A stretch of 7,015 nucleotides of DNA from Candidatus Moraniibacteriota bacterium (GTDB lineage: Bacteria; Patescibacteriota; Minisyncoccia; Moranbacterales; GCA-2747515): contig JALWAF010000056.1 of the NCBI GenBank assembly GCA_027016355.1, forward strand, positions 5,046-12,060, read 5' to 3'. This document shows, piece by piece, positions 1 through 5,729 of this stretch (position 1 is its first letter; the number at the start of each line of letters is the position of its first letter). Position numbers and translations under genes: made by a program. Below the pieces are notes generated by a model. The model saw nothing but the letters and a program-made list of their open reading frames with translations, was not told where the DNA came from and ran no database searches.

Positions 1-1
1 A

Positions 2-361
2 CTTGTTGCTGATCGTGTACGCGGACAACGTGTCATGGAGGCTATAGGAATGTTGGAATATGATTTACGTAAAACGGCAGGTCCAATGCAAAAATTGTTA
101 AAGAGTGCTGTTGCGAATGCACAAAATGATTTTAAATTAAAAGGTGAAGATTTGTATATTACTGATATTACAGTAGGAGAAGGTCCAACCTTGAAGAGAT
201 GGACACCGAGAGCATATGGACGAGCTACAAAAATTTTAAAACGAACATCACGTATTAGTGTAGTTTTATCAGATAGTCACAGTAAAGAAGAGAAGGATAA
301 TTCGCAAAAGGATACAACCCCTGATTCTACAAAGAGCGGGGCTGATAAAAAGAGTAAATAA
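2..361 (+). CDS. rplV: 50S ribosomal protein uL22 (L22), 5'-truncated
   Basis: The reading frame is already open at the left edge; the first whole codon is at position 2 and 119 residues remain. About 20-30 N-terminal residues are missing. The fragment opens with LVADRVRG, continues through the conserved KLLKSAVANAQ helix (31-41), and then has GPTLKRWTPRAYGRA and KRTSRISVV (61-88). That last part forms the long beta-hairpin that lines the peptide exit tunnel and is the site of macrolide-resistance changes in other bacteria. The protein binds 23S rRNA early in 50S assembly. After SVVLSD there is a tail of about 28 residues rich in Lys, Asp, Ser and Thr (92-119), which the E. coli protein lacks. 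The Met at nt 35 lies inside the conserved fold and is not the start. uS3 begins 10 nt downstream, the usual S10-operon order. Confidence 0.97.
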   Translation, partial: LVADRVRGQRVMEAIGMLEYDLRKTAGPMQKLLKSAVANAQNDFKLKGEDLYITDITVGEGPTLKRWTPRAYGRATKILKRTSRISVVLSDSHSKEEKDNSQKDTTPDSTKSGADKKSK

Positions 362-371
362 TATTTGTATT

Positions 372-1025
372 ATGGGTCATAAAGTAAATCCAAAAAGTCT
401 ACGATTAGGTATTACAACAAATTGGCGTTCTCGTTGGTTTGGTGGTAAGAATTATGCACAGTTATTAGAGAAAGATGTGATGCTTAGGAGAGTAGTTATG
501 AAAAAATGGCGTCATGCAGCGATTGCAGATGTTGAAGTTGAGCGTAATGCAAAGGATGTGAAAGTAATTATAAAGACATCTAGACCAGGGATGATTATCG
601 GTCGTGGTGGGGCTGGTATTGAGGATTTGATAGCTTTTATTAAAAAAGAATTTTTTGTTGGTGAAAAGGTAAATGTGAAAGTTGATATTAAAGAGATTAA
701 ACAATTTGAAGAGAGTGCAGCACTAGTTGCACAAGATGTTGCAGAACAGTTGGAAAAGAGAATGCCATTTCGTCGAGTGTTGAAAACAACATTAGAGCAA
801 GTAGCAAAAAATCGAAATATACAAGGAATGAAAATTCAATTATCTGGACGATTGAATGGAGCAGAAATGAGTCGTGTAGAATGGCTTAGTGAAGGTACTA
901 TCCCACTTCATACATTACGAGCTGATATTGATTTTGCACGGGATGTTGCACGCACAACATATGGAGCTATTGGAGTAAAAGTGTGGGTGTATAAAGGTGA
1001 AGTTTTTAAAGAAGATAATAAATAA
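372..1025 (+). CDS. rpsC: 30S ribosomal protein uS3 (S3)
   Basis: uS3 sits on the head of the small subunit at the mRNA entry channel and helps unwind structured mRNA. The start gives the family's fixed N-terminus MGHKVNP, followed by RLGITTNWRSRWF. A type II KH RNA-binding domain follows, with its GxxG loop as GRGG at residues 77-80 inside GMIIGRGGAGIEDL. The C-terminal domain carries the signature SGRLNGAEMSR (158-168), then EGTIPLHTLRADIDFA, and ends with YGAIGVKVWVYKGE (197-210). At 217 residues it is slightly shorter than E. coli uS3 (233), the difference being in the non-conserved tail. The gap from uL22 is 10 nt, and no Shine-Dalgarno motif is visible before the ATG, which suggests translational coupling or SD-independent initiation. 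Confidence 0.98.
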   Translation: MGHKVNPKSLRLGITTNWRSRWFGGKNYAQLLEKDVMLRRVVMKKWRHAAIADVEVERNAKDVKVIIKTSRPGMIIGRGGAGIEDLIAFIKKEFFVGEKVNVKVDIKEIKQFEESAALVAQDVAEQLEKRMPFRRVLKTTLEQVAKNRNIQGMKIQLSGRLNGAEMSRVEWLSEGTIPLHTLRADIDFARDVARTTYGAIGVKVWVYKGEVFKEDNK

Positions 1026-1038
1026 TTTGAAAGTTTTT

Positions 1039-1042
1039 AGGA
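1039..1042 (+). promoter_or_regulatory. Partial Shine-Dalgarno (AGGA) for uL16
   Basis: AGGA lies 7 nt before the ATG at 1050 and 13 nt before the next in-frame ATG at 1056, so it favours the upstream start. It is one of the few recognisable ribosome binding sites in the operon. Confidence 0.5.
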
Positions 1043-1049
1043 AAAAAAT

Positions 1050-1466
1050 ATGTTAATGCCACGAAAAGTAAAACATAGAAAAATGCATCGAGGAAGTTTG
1101 CCTACCGGTAAATCTAAACGCGGCACGACTGTAAGTTTTGGTAGTTATGGTATTAAAGCTGTTACACCAGGACTTATTACAGCTAGACAAATTGAATCTG
1201 CACGTCGCACGATTACTCGGTACATGCAAAGGTCAGGAAAGTATTGGATTCGTATTTTTCCAGATCATCCAATGACAAAAAAAGGTGATGAGACTCCTAT
1301 GGGTAAGGGAAAAGGCACTGTTGATCATTACATTGTAAAAGTAAAACCTGGTAAAATCATGTTTGAAATTGATGGTATTGATGAAGAGACTGCTCGTGAA
1401 GCATTTCGTTTGGCAGGACATAAGTTTGGTGTAAAGACAAAGTTTGTTTCCAGAAACAAAGAGTAA
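1050..1466 (+). CDS. rplP: 50S ribosomal protein uL16 (L16)
   Basis: uL16 binds 23S rRNA near the A site and peptidyl-transferase centre and is a late-assembling protein needed for 50S maturation. The 138-residue length is normal. It opens MLMPRKVKHRK, followed by RGTTVSFGSYGIKA (24-37), the helix ARQIESARRTITRYMQR (45-61) and YWIRIFPDHPMTKKG (65-79). The functional loop MGKGKG is at 84-89, then VKPGKIMFEIDG (98-109). The residue before the loop Met is Pro83; most bacteria have Arg here (Arg81 in E. coli, the residue hydroxylated by YcfD/RoxA). I recall similar Pro forms in CPR bacteria, so this is probably a lineage trait and not damage. The start at 1050 is chosen over 1056 because of the upstream AGGA and the family's MLxP start. 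Confidence 0.98.
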   Translation: MLMPRKVKHRKMHRGSLPTGKSKRGTTVSFGSYGIKAVTPGLITARQIESARRTITRYMQRSGKYWIRIFPDHPMTKKGDETPMGKGKGTVDHYIVKVKPGKIMFEIDGIDEETAREAFRLAGHKFGVKTKFVSRNKE

Positions 1467-1493
1467 TAAGATGAATTATTAAAGAGTAAAGTT

Positions 1494-1688
1494 ATGAAAG
1501 TTGTTGAAATCAGAGAAAAAAATATAGATGAATTGCTCAAAGTTGCACAAGACTTGAAGGCGAGTATACATCAAAGTCAAATGGATTTAATGATGAATAA
1601 ATCACAAAAAAGTAGTGATATTCGTAATATTAAGAAAGATTTAGCACGCGTCATGACAGTAATTGAGGAAAAAAAACGTAATGCATAA
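1494..1688 (+). CDS. rpmC: 50S ribosomal protein uL29 (L29)
   Basis: This 64-residue protein matches the short two-helix uL29 family. uL29 packs beside uL23 at the rim of the peptide exit tunnel, where trigger factor and the signal recognition particle dock. The N-terminal helix is MKVVEIREKNIDELLKVAQD. The C-terminal half has the family signature as SDIRNIKKDLARVMTVIEEK (41-60), the recognisable part being IKKDLARVMTV. The position between uL16 and uS17 is the universal S10-operon order. The gap from uL16 is 27 nt and no clear ribosome binding site precedes the ATG. The protein is highly charged and has no Cys or Trp. Confidence 0.96.
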   Translation: MKVVEIREKNIDELLKVAQDLKASIHQSQMDLMMNKSQKSSDIRNIKKDLARVMTVIEEKKRNA

Positions 1689-1705
1689 GTAGATATATAA
1701 ATTTT

Positions 1706-1945
1706 ATGACACAAGAAAAGAAACAATTGACGATAAAAGGCACGGTAGTCTCTGATGCAATGGATAAAACTATTGTTGTTGCAGTTGATACATTTAAAAC
1801 ACATAAAAAGTATCTCAAAAAGTATCTTTCTACAAAAAAGTATAAGGTACATGATCCAGAGAATACATATAAAGTTGGAGATGTTGTAAAAATAGTGCAG
1901 TCGCGACCAATGAGTAAAGATAAAAAGTTTATTGTAGTAAAATAA
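1706..1945 (+). CDS. rpsQ: 30S ribosomal protein uS17 (S17)
   Basis: uS17 is a primary 16S rRNA-binding protein with an OB-fold, located in the body of the 30S subunit. The 79 residues cover the whole fold: KGTVVSDAMDKTIVVAVD (11-28) forms the first strands, HKKYLKKYLSTKKYKVHDP (33-51) the long basic loop, and GDVVKIVQSRPMSKDKKF (58-75) is a variant of the family signature GDxVxIxExRPLSKxK. The usual Glu or Cys before the Arg is Ser here, and the terminal aromatic is Phe where Trp is common. It is the last S10-type gene; uL14 follows after 28 nt with no terminator between them. Confidence 0.97.
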   Translation: MTQEKKQLTIKGTVVSDAMDKTIVVAVDTFKTHKKYLKKYLSTKKYKVHDPENTYKVGDVVKIVQSRPMSKDKKFIVVK

Positions 1946-1973
1946 GATTATAAAGATTTTTTAAGAGAAAAGT

Positions 1974-2345
1974 ATGATTCAAGCAGAAACATGGTTAAAA
2001 GTTGCGGATAATTCAGGAGCAAAAGACATCGAATGTTTTAAAGTTCTTGGTGGTTCAAAACGTCGATATGCATCTATTGGTGATATTATTGTTGCATCTG
2101 TAAAAAAAGCAGAGCCACGAGGAAATATAAAAGCAGGAGATGTTGTGAAGGCTGTGATTGTACGTCAAAAAAAGGCTGTGCGTCGCAAGGATGGTTCATA
2201 TATAAGATTTGATGAGAACGCTGCTGTAATTATTGACCCAGACAACAAAGAGCCAAAAGGTTCACGTATTTTTGGACCGATTGCTAGAGAATTACGTGAA
2301 AAAGGGTATAGCAAAATTGTATCGTTAGCTCCAGAGGTTTTATAG
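1974..2345 (+). CDS. rplN: 50S ribosomal protein uL14 (L14)
   Basis: uL14 is a compact beta-barrel protein at the subunit interface; it contributes to inter-subunit bridges and is where the silencing factor RsfS docks in other bacteria. The length of 123 residues is standard. Clear family blocks are [17 protein letters not shown] (1-17), [15 protein letters not shown] (36-50), the signature region [19 protein letters not shown] (59-77), ENAAVIID (81-88), and the C-terminal [15 protein letters not shown] (95-109). It is the first gene of the classical spc operon, here continuous with the S10 genes. AAGAGA (1963-1968) before the ATG is at best a weak ribosome binding site. This is the only gene in the window ending in TAG. 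Confidence 0.98.
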   Translation: MIQAETWLKVADNSGAKDIECFKVLGGSKRRYASIGDIIVASVKKAEPRGNIKAGDVVKAVIVRQKKAVRRKDGSYIRFDENAAVIIDPDNKEPKGSRIFGPIARELREKGYSKIVSLAPEVL

Positions 2346-2372
2346 AATTACGTTTATTAAGTTTAGATAGAT

Positions 2373-2684
2373 ATGTTAAAGATTAAAAAGGGTGACAATG
2401 TTGAAATTATTGCAGGAAAAGACCGAGGTAAACGCGGTGAAGTTATTGCAGTGAATTCATCACAAGGCAAAGTCACAGTTAAAAAACTCAATATGGTAAC
2501 ACGTCATGTCAAGCCAACTCAGGCGGGACAAAAGGGTGAACGTATTACCACAGAAGCACAAATTGATATTTCGAATGTTGCGCTTGTATGTCCACATACA
2601 AATAAACCTACACGTGTTGGATTTATAGTGAAGGAAGGATTAAAGGTTCGTATATCAAAAAAAAGTGGTAAAGAAATTGAATAA
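2373..2684 (+). CDS. rplX: 50S ribosomal protein uL24 (L24)
   Basis: uL24 is one of the two initiators of 50S assembly and lies near the tunnel exit. The N-terminal KOW motif is plain: IKKGDNVEIIAGKDRGKRG (4-22), then VTVKKLNMVTRHVKPT (34-49), where the last part is the conserved N-x-V-x-(K/R)-H segment. The C-terminal part has VCPHTNKPTRVGF (72-84). Many relatives have a CPxCxKPTRVG form there, so the second Cys is replaced by Thr and a zinc site is unlikely. The length of 103 residues is normal. The following uL5 gene starts only 10 nt downstream, so translational coupling is likely. Confidence 0.97.
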   Translation: MLKIKKGDNVEIIAGKDRGKRGEVIAVNSSQGKVTVKKLNMVTRHVKPTQAGQKGERITTEAQIDISNVALVCPHTNKPTRVGFIVKEGLKVRISKKSGKEIE

Positions 2685-2694
2685 TATAGTATTT

Positions 2695-3246
2695 ATGAGT
2701 AAAGTAAAAACAATTAAAGAACAATATAATGATTCTGTAGAGACTTTGCAAAAAGAGCTTAATCTTAGTAATGTAATGCTTGTTCCACGTATTGAAAAAA
2801 TTGTAATCAATACAGGAATTGGGAGATTTGATAAGAATAAAGAAGCTTTAGCAGAAATTGAAAAGGCTCTCAGAGATATTACAGGACAGCAACCTATGAA
2901 GACTAAAGCTCGTCAGTCAATTGCAGGATTCAAAGTTCGTGAGGGTCAAGATGTTGGTATGAAAGTGACGTTGCATGGTACGAGAATGTGGGATTTTTTG
3001 AATAGACTTGTGTCAACTGCATTACCTCGTGTACGAGATTTTCAAGGGGTTGAAATGCGCTCTATTGATGACGGTGGAAATTTAAACATTGGAATCAAAG
3101 AGCATGTTATTTTTCCAGAAATTGTAGCAGAGCAAGTAAAAAATCCATTCGGACTTCAAGTTACGGTTGTATCTACAGCTAATAACAAAGAAGAAGCCCA
3201 GAAATTGTTTAAATTGTTGGGATTTCCATTACAAAAAGAAGAATAA
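2695..3246 (+). CDS. rplE: 50S ribosomal protein uL5 (L5)
   Basis: uL5 binds 5S rRNA with uL18 and places it on the 50S central protuberance; it also touches P-site tRNA. Family blocks are IEKIVINTGIG (33-43), TGQQPMKTKARQSIAGFKVR (63-82), the signature LPRVRDFQGV (110-119), GNLNIGIKEHVIFPEI (128-143) and the closing KLLGFPLQ (173-180). The ATG at 2695 gives 183 residues, close to E. coli (179). The frame is open back to a GTG at 2665, but that start would overlap the end of uL24 by 20 nt and adds non-conserved residues, so 2695 is preferred. In E. coli the uS8 translational operator lies around this start; I see no comparable stem-loop here. Confidence 0.97.
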   Translation: MSKVKTIKEQYNDSVETLQKELNLSNVMLVPRIEKIVINTGIGRFDKNKEALAEIEKALRDITGQQPMKTKARQSIAGFKVREGQDVGMKVTLHGTRMWDFLNRLVSTALPRVRDFQGVEMRSIDDGGNLNIGIKEHVIFPEIVAEQVKNPFGLQVTVVSTANNKEEAQKLFKLLGFPLQKEE

Positions 3247-3269
3247 TTTAATTTAGAATAATTTATATT

Positions 3270-3455
3270 ATGGCAAAATCATCAGTAAAAGCACGAGCAG
3301 ACAAAAAACCAAAGTTTTCAACGAGAAAGGTAAATCGTTGTTGGAAATGTGGTCGTAAAAGAGCATATATGCGATATTTTGGTATTTGTCGTATTTGCTT
3401 CCGTGAATTGGCAAGTAAAGGTGAACTACCTGGTGTAAAGAAAAGTAGTTGGTAA
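3270..3455 (+). CDS. rpsN: 30S ribosomal protein uS14, zinc-binding type Z (S14)
   Basis: uS14 lies in the 30S head near the decoding side and is required for late assembly. At 61 residues this is the short, zinc-containing form (type Z, also named rpsZ). The four zinc ligands are Cys24, Cys27, Cys40 and Cys43, in the segments [12 protein letters not shown] and [11 protein letters not shown]. The C-terminal [11 protein letters not shown], ending on Trp, is typical of the family. The longer Cys-free form of about 100 residues seen in E. coli is not in this window. It sits between uL5 and uS8 as in most bacteria. The ATG has no evident Shine-Dalgarno motif. Confidence 0.98.
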   Translation: MAKSSVKARADKKPKFSTRKVNRCWKCGRKRAYMRYFGICRICFRELASKGELPGVKKSSW

Positions 3456-3514
3456 TTATAAAGTAAAGTATAATATAATTTAGAAAAGTTTGATATTTAA
3501 ATGATAAAGTGATT

Positions 3515-3928
3515 ATGATCGATTCAATTAGTGACATGTTAACACGATTGCGTAATGCATATGCAGCAAGGCATAATAAAGTAACAATGCCTATGTCAAA
3601 GATTAAGTTTGCAATTGCGCAAGTACTTGTAAAAGAGGGCTTTATTGAAAAAGTTGAGCGTGTTAAGAGTGAAAAAAATGAAGCATTTGAAGATATTTGC
3701 ATTACATTGAAATATGATCAGATTTCTAGTACATCACGGAAACCTGTTGTGAATGGAATTCGTCAGATTAGTAAGCAAGGACAGCGTATTTATGTAAAAA
3801 AGGATGACATTCACAAAGTTAAAAATGGGTTTGGTATTTCAGTTATTTCTACATCACAGGGTGTGATGAGTGGAAGAGATGCGCGTAAAAAAGGATTGGG
3901 TGGTGAATTAATTTGTGAATTGTGGTAA
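3515..3928 (+). CDS. rpsH: 30S ribosomal protein uS8 (S8)
   Basis: uS8 binds the central domain of 16S rRNA and is a key early assembly protein; in E. coli it also represses the spc operon. The N-terminus DSISDMLTRLRNAYAARH (3-20) matches the family's DPIADMLTRIRNA. The C-terminus carries the signature ISTSQGVMSGRDARKKG (111-127) and GGELICELW (129-137). I chose the ATG at 3515 (137 residues), which puts the conserved DxIxDMLTR block right after the start. An in-frame GTG at 3509 would add only two residues and cannot be excluded. The spacer before it (59 nt) is longer than most here, is almost pure A/T, and shows no convincing structure. Confidence 0.97.
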   Translation: MIDSISDMLTRLRNAYAARHNKVTMPMSKIKFAIAQVLVKEGFIEKVERVKSEKNEAFEDICITLKYDQISSTSRKPVVNGIRQISKQGQRIYVKKDDIHKVKNGFGISVISTSQGVMSGRDARKKGLGGELICELW

Positions 3929-3939
3929 ACATTTAAGTT

Positions 3940-3943
3940 AAGG
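3940..3943 (+). promoter_or_regulatory. Partial Shine-Dalgarno (AAGG) for uL6
   Basis: AAGG, followed by T, stands 7 nt before the ATG at 3951. It is one of the few plausible ribosome binding sites in the operon. Confidence 0.4.
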
Positions 3944-3950
3944 TAAATAT

Positions 3951-4493
3951 ATGAGTCGTATTGGACAAAAAACAATTGAAATCCCAAAAGGCACTTCCGT
4001 TGAATTATCTGGTAGTGAAATAATTGTAAAAGGTATAAAAGGAGAATTAGCTATGAATATACATAGTGCTGTTAAAGTTGTTATTGATGATGAAGGTGTA
4101 AAAGTTGATAAAGCGCATAATGCAAATATTGCAAAGGCAATGTGGGGAACAACGGTGCGTTTGATAGAAAATATGATCATTGGTGTGTCAAAAGGTTTTG
4201 AGAAAAAATTAGAACTTGAAGGTGTTGGCTATCGTATGGCTCTTAAAGGTAAGCAAGTTGATCTTGCGCTCGGTTTTTCTCATCCTGTATTAGTTGATAT
4301 TCCAGAAGGTATTGAAGTAGCGATTGATGGACAAAAAATGACAATTTCTGGTATTGATAAACAAAAAGTAGGTCAATTTGCAGCAAATATTCGTGCATTT
4401 AAGCCAGTTGAACCATATAAAGGTAAAGGGTTTAGATATGAAGGTGAATATGTACAACGTAAAGAAGGTAAAAAAGCTACTGCGGCAGAATAA
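3951..4493 (+). CDS. rplF: 50S ribosomal protein uL6 (L6)
   Basis: uL6 lies near the sarcin-ricin loop and the factor-binding site of the 50S subunit. It consists of two similar alpha/beta domains. The start MSRIGQKTIEIPKG (1-14) is typical. The domain linker region reads GVSKGFEKKLELEGVGYR (78-95), followed by GFSHPV (108-113). The family signature PEPYKGKG appears as VEPYKGKG (153-160), then FRYEGEYVQRKEGKK. The length of 180 residues is close to E. coli (177). The last residues (KATAAE) are non-conserved. It is spaced 22 nt from uS8 and 17 nt from uL18. Confidence 0.98.
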   Translation: MSRIGQKTIEIPKGTSVELSGSEIIVKGIKGELAMNIHSAVKVVIDDEGVKVDKAHNANIAKAMWGTTVRLIENMIIGVSKGFEKKLELEGVGYRMALKGKQVDLALGFSHPVLVDIPEGIEVAIDGQKMTISGIDKQKVGQFAANIRAFKPVEPYKGKGFRYEGEYVQRKEGKKATAAE

Positions 4494-4510
4494 TTATAAC
4501 GTTAATACTT

Positions 4511-4858
4511 ATGAAAAAATCACGAAACAATAGAAGATTACATAGAGCACGTCGTATACGTGCAAAAATTTCAGGAACGGCATCAAGACCTCGCTTGAGA
4601 GTTTTTCGTTCGTTGCAATCCATGTCTGTGCAACTGATTGACGATGAAAATCAAACAACACTTGTAAGCGCAAGTCTTTCTGATATAAAAGGTGCAAAAA
4701 ATAATGTGGAAGGTGCAAAAAAAATAGGTGAAATGATTGCAAAAAAAGCATCTGATAAAAAAATAACAGAAATCGTATTTGATCGTGCTGGATATAAGTA
4801 TCATGGTAAGATAAAAGCAATAGCAGAAGGTGCACGTGCAGCTGGATTAAAATTTTAA
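4511..4858 (+). CDS. rplR: 50S ribosomal protein uL18 (L18)
   Basis: uL18 carries 5S rRNA, with uL5, into the central protuberance. The very basic N-terminus (KKSRNNRRLHRARRIRAKI) leads into the family block RPRLRVFRSLQSMSVQLIDD (26-45). The closing signature is FDRAGYKYHGKIKAIAEGAR (90-109), ending GLKF. The length of 115 residues is normal (E. coli 117). No Shine-Dalgarno motif is visible before the ATG, which lies 17 nt after uL6. The gap after it is 58 nt and contains two GC-rich hairpins, described separately. Confidence 0.97.
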   Translation: MKKSRNNRRLHRARRIRAKISGTASRPRLRVFRSLQSMSVQLIDDENQTTLVSASLSDIKGAKNNVEGAKKIGEMIAKKASDKKITEIVFDRAGYKYHGKIKAIAEGARAAGLKF

Positions 4859-4863
4859 TAAAT

Positions 4864-4898
4864 TTTCCGCACTTAAGCGGACCCGTCTTTGACGGAAA
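4864..4898 (+). promoter_or_regulatory. Paired GC-rich hairpins in the uL18-uS5 spacer
   Basis: Two adjacent hairpins stand out from AT-rich surroundings. The first is TCCGC (4866-4870), loop ACTTAA, GCGGA (4877-4881). The second is CCGTC (4883-4887), loop TTT, GACGG (4891-4895). The outer arms TTTCCG (4864-4869) and CGGAAA (4893-4898) are also complementary, so the same RNA could instead close as one larger stem that competes with both. No T-run follows, so it is not an intrinsic terminator. It ends 18 nt before the uS5 ATG. It could be a translational control site, an RNA processing site or a dispersed intergenic repeat unit; the sequence alone does not decide. The structures are seen; any function is inference. 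Confidence 0.55.
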
Positions 4899-4915
4899 CT
4901 TAATCTTATTATAAT
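4889..4915 (+). promoter_or_regulatory. Weak internal promoter candidate before uS5
   Basis: TTGACG (4889-4894) matches five of six bases of a sigma-70 -35 box, and TATAAT (4910-4915) is a perfect -10 box. The spacer is only 15 nt, below the usual 16-18, and the -35 overlaps the second hairpin. Transcription would begin around 4922, just before the second in-frame ATG of uS5 at 4923. AT-rich sequence makes TATAAT common by chance. Confidence 0.2.
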
Positions 4916-4916
4916 T

Positions 4917-5705
4917 ATGGTAATGAAAAAAGATCGTAAAAAAGGAAAAAGAGGTCGACGACAAAAGTCAGAGTTTGAACAACAACTATTAGATTTAGCT
5001 CGTGTTACACGTGTGGTAAAGGGTGGACGTCGTTTCCGTTTCCGTGCAACTATGGTTATAGGAAATAGAAAAGGCAAAGTTGGCGTTGGCGTGTCAAAAG
5101 GTACTGATGTTTCTATTGCTATTCAAAAAGCGGTTGCTGATGCAAAGAAGAATATGATTGATGTGAATCTCGATGGTAAAACAATTGCACATGATGTTAG
5201 ACAAAAATTGGCCAGTGCACGTGTTTTGCTTCGACCAGCAAAAGAAGGGCGTGGTATCATCGCAGGAGGAGCTGTGCGAACAGTAGTTGAACTCGCTGGT
5301 GTAAAGGATATTGTTTCAAAATCATATGGGACATCAAACAAACTTAATGTTGCACGTGCAACAATTGAAGCTTTAAGGACTTTGAAAAAAACTCAAAATG
5401 ATGTAACTGAAAAAGATGCAAAAAATGACAAAGATGCAAAAAAAGTTACAAATAAAACACAAAAAGATGATTTGACAAAAATTGAAGGGATTGGTCCAAA
5501 GATTGCAGAACTTTTCACAAAAAATGGAATCAAAACATTTGCAGATTTGGCAGATACCAAAAAAAGTGATTTAGTTAAAATTTTAGAAGAAAATAGACTT
5601 GCAAGTCATGATCCAGGATCATGGAGTAAACAAGCAACACTAGCACGTGATGGTAAATGGGAGAAATTAGAAAAATGGCAAAATGAATTAAAAGGAGGTA
5701 AATAA
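4917..5705 (+). CDS. rpsE: 30S ribosomal protein uS5 (S5) with C-terminal helix-hairpin-helix domain
   Basis: uS5 works in the 30S body at the mRNA entry channel and influences decoding accuracy. The core (about 1-158) is normal: GGRRFRFRATMVIGNRKGKVG (36-56) in the N-terminal double-stranded-RNA-binding-like domain, then GRGIIAGGAVRTVVELAG (111-128), KSYGTSNKLNVARATIEAL (135-153). At 262 residues the protein is about 95 longer than E. coli uS5 (167). The extra part is a Lys/Asp/Asn/Thr-rich linker (about 159-184) and a helix-hairpin-helix domain (185-262). The domain has KIEGIGPKIAELFTKNGI (188-205), TFADLADTKKSDLVKIL (207-223) and ASHDPGSWSKQATLARDGKW (229-248), ending ELKGGK. This domain type is known at the C-terminus of uL21 in Bacteroidetes. 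The frame is continuous, so this is a true fusion. Starts at 4917 and 4923 (MVM) differ by two residues. uL15 follows without uL30. Confidence 0.96.
   Translation: MVMKKDRKKGKRGRRQKSEFEQQLLDLARVTRVVKGGRRFRFRATMVIGNRKGKVGVGVSKGTDVSIAIQKAVADAKKNMIDVNLDGKTIAHDVRQKLASARVLLRPAKEGRGIIAGGAVRTVVELAGVKDIVSKSYGTSNKLNVARATIEALRTLKKTQNDVTEKDAKNDKDAKKVTNKTQKDDLTKIEGIGPKIAELFTKNGIKTFADLADTKKSDLVKILEENRLASHDPGSWSKQATLARDGKWEKLEKWQNELKGGK
5412..5444 (+). repeat. In-frame 18-nt period direct repeat in the uS5 linker
   Basis: The 14-nt word AAAGATGCAAAAAA occurs at 5412-5425 and again at 5430-5443, offset by 18 nt or six codons. It encodes KDAKND followed by KDAKKV in the linker between the uS5 core and the helix-hairpin-helix domain. 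The period is a multiple of three, so gain or loss of a unit would change linker length without breaking the frame. Confidence 0.7.
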
Positions 5706-5729
5706 ATTATTAGGGAATAATATAATTGT

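Noticed and set aside
2685..2740. uS8 translational operator near the uL5 start, as in E. coli
   Set aside because: The region is AT-rich and I found no helix resembling the uS8 binding site of 16S rRNA. The spacer is only 10 nt.
3456..3514. TATAATATAAT in the uS14-uS8 spacer as an internal promoter
   Set aside because: No acceptable -35 box stands at 16-18 nt, and TATAAT is frequent by chance in a spacer made almost only of A and T. The ATG at 3501 there opens only three codons.
3268..3702. Minus-strand open frame of 144 codons across uS14 and uS8
   Set aside because: It is fully antisense to two clear ribosomal-protein genes, resembles no known protein, and is rich in the Leu/Ile/Ser expected from reverse reading of Lys/Asn-rich AT-biased codons.
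4509..4964. Minus-strand open frame of 151 codons across uL18
   Set aside because: It is a shadow of uL18 and the start of uS5. Its His/Phe/Leu-rich product is what antisense reading of this composition gives.
5691..5699. Perfect Shine-Dalgarno-like AAAGGAGGT at the end of uS5
   Set aside because: It encodes the KGG of the uS5 C-terminus and lies 30 nt before the uL15 ATG, too far to act directly. An in-frame stop at 5718 rules out an upstream extension of uL15.
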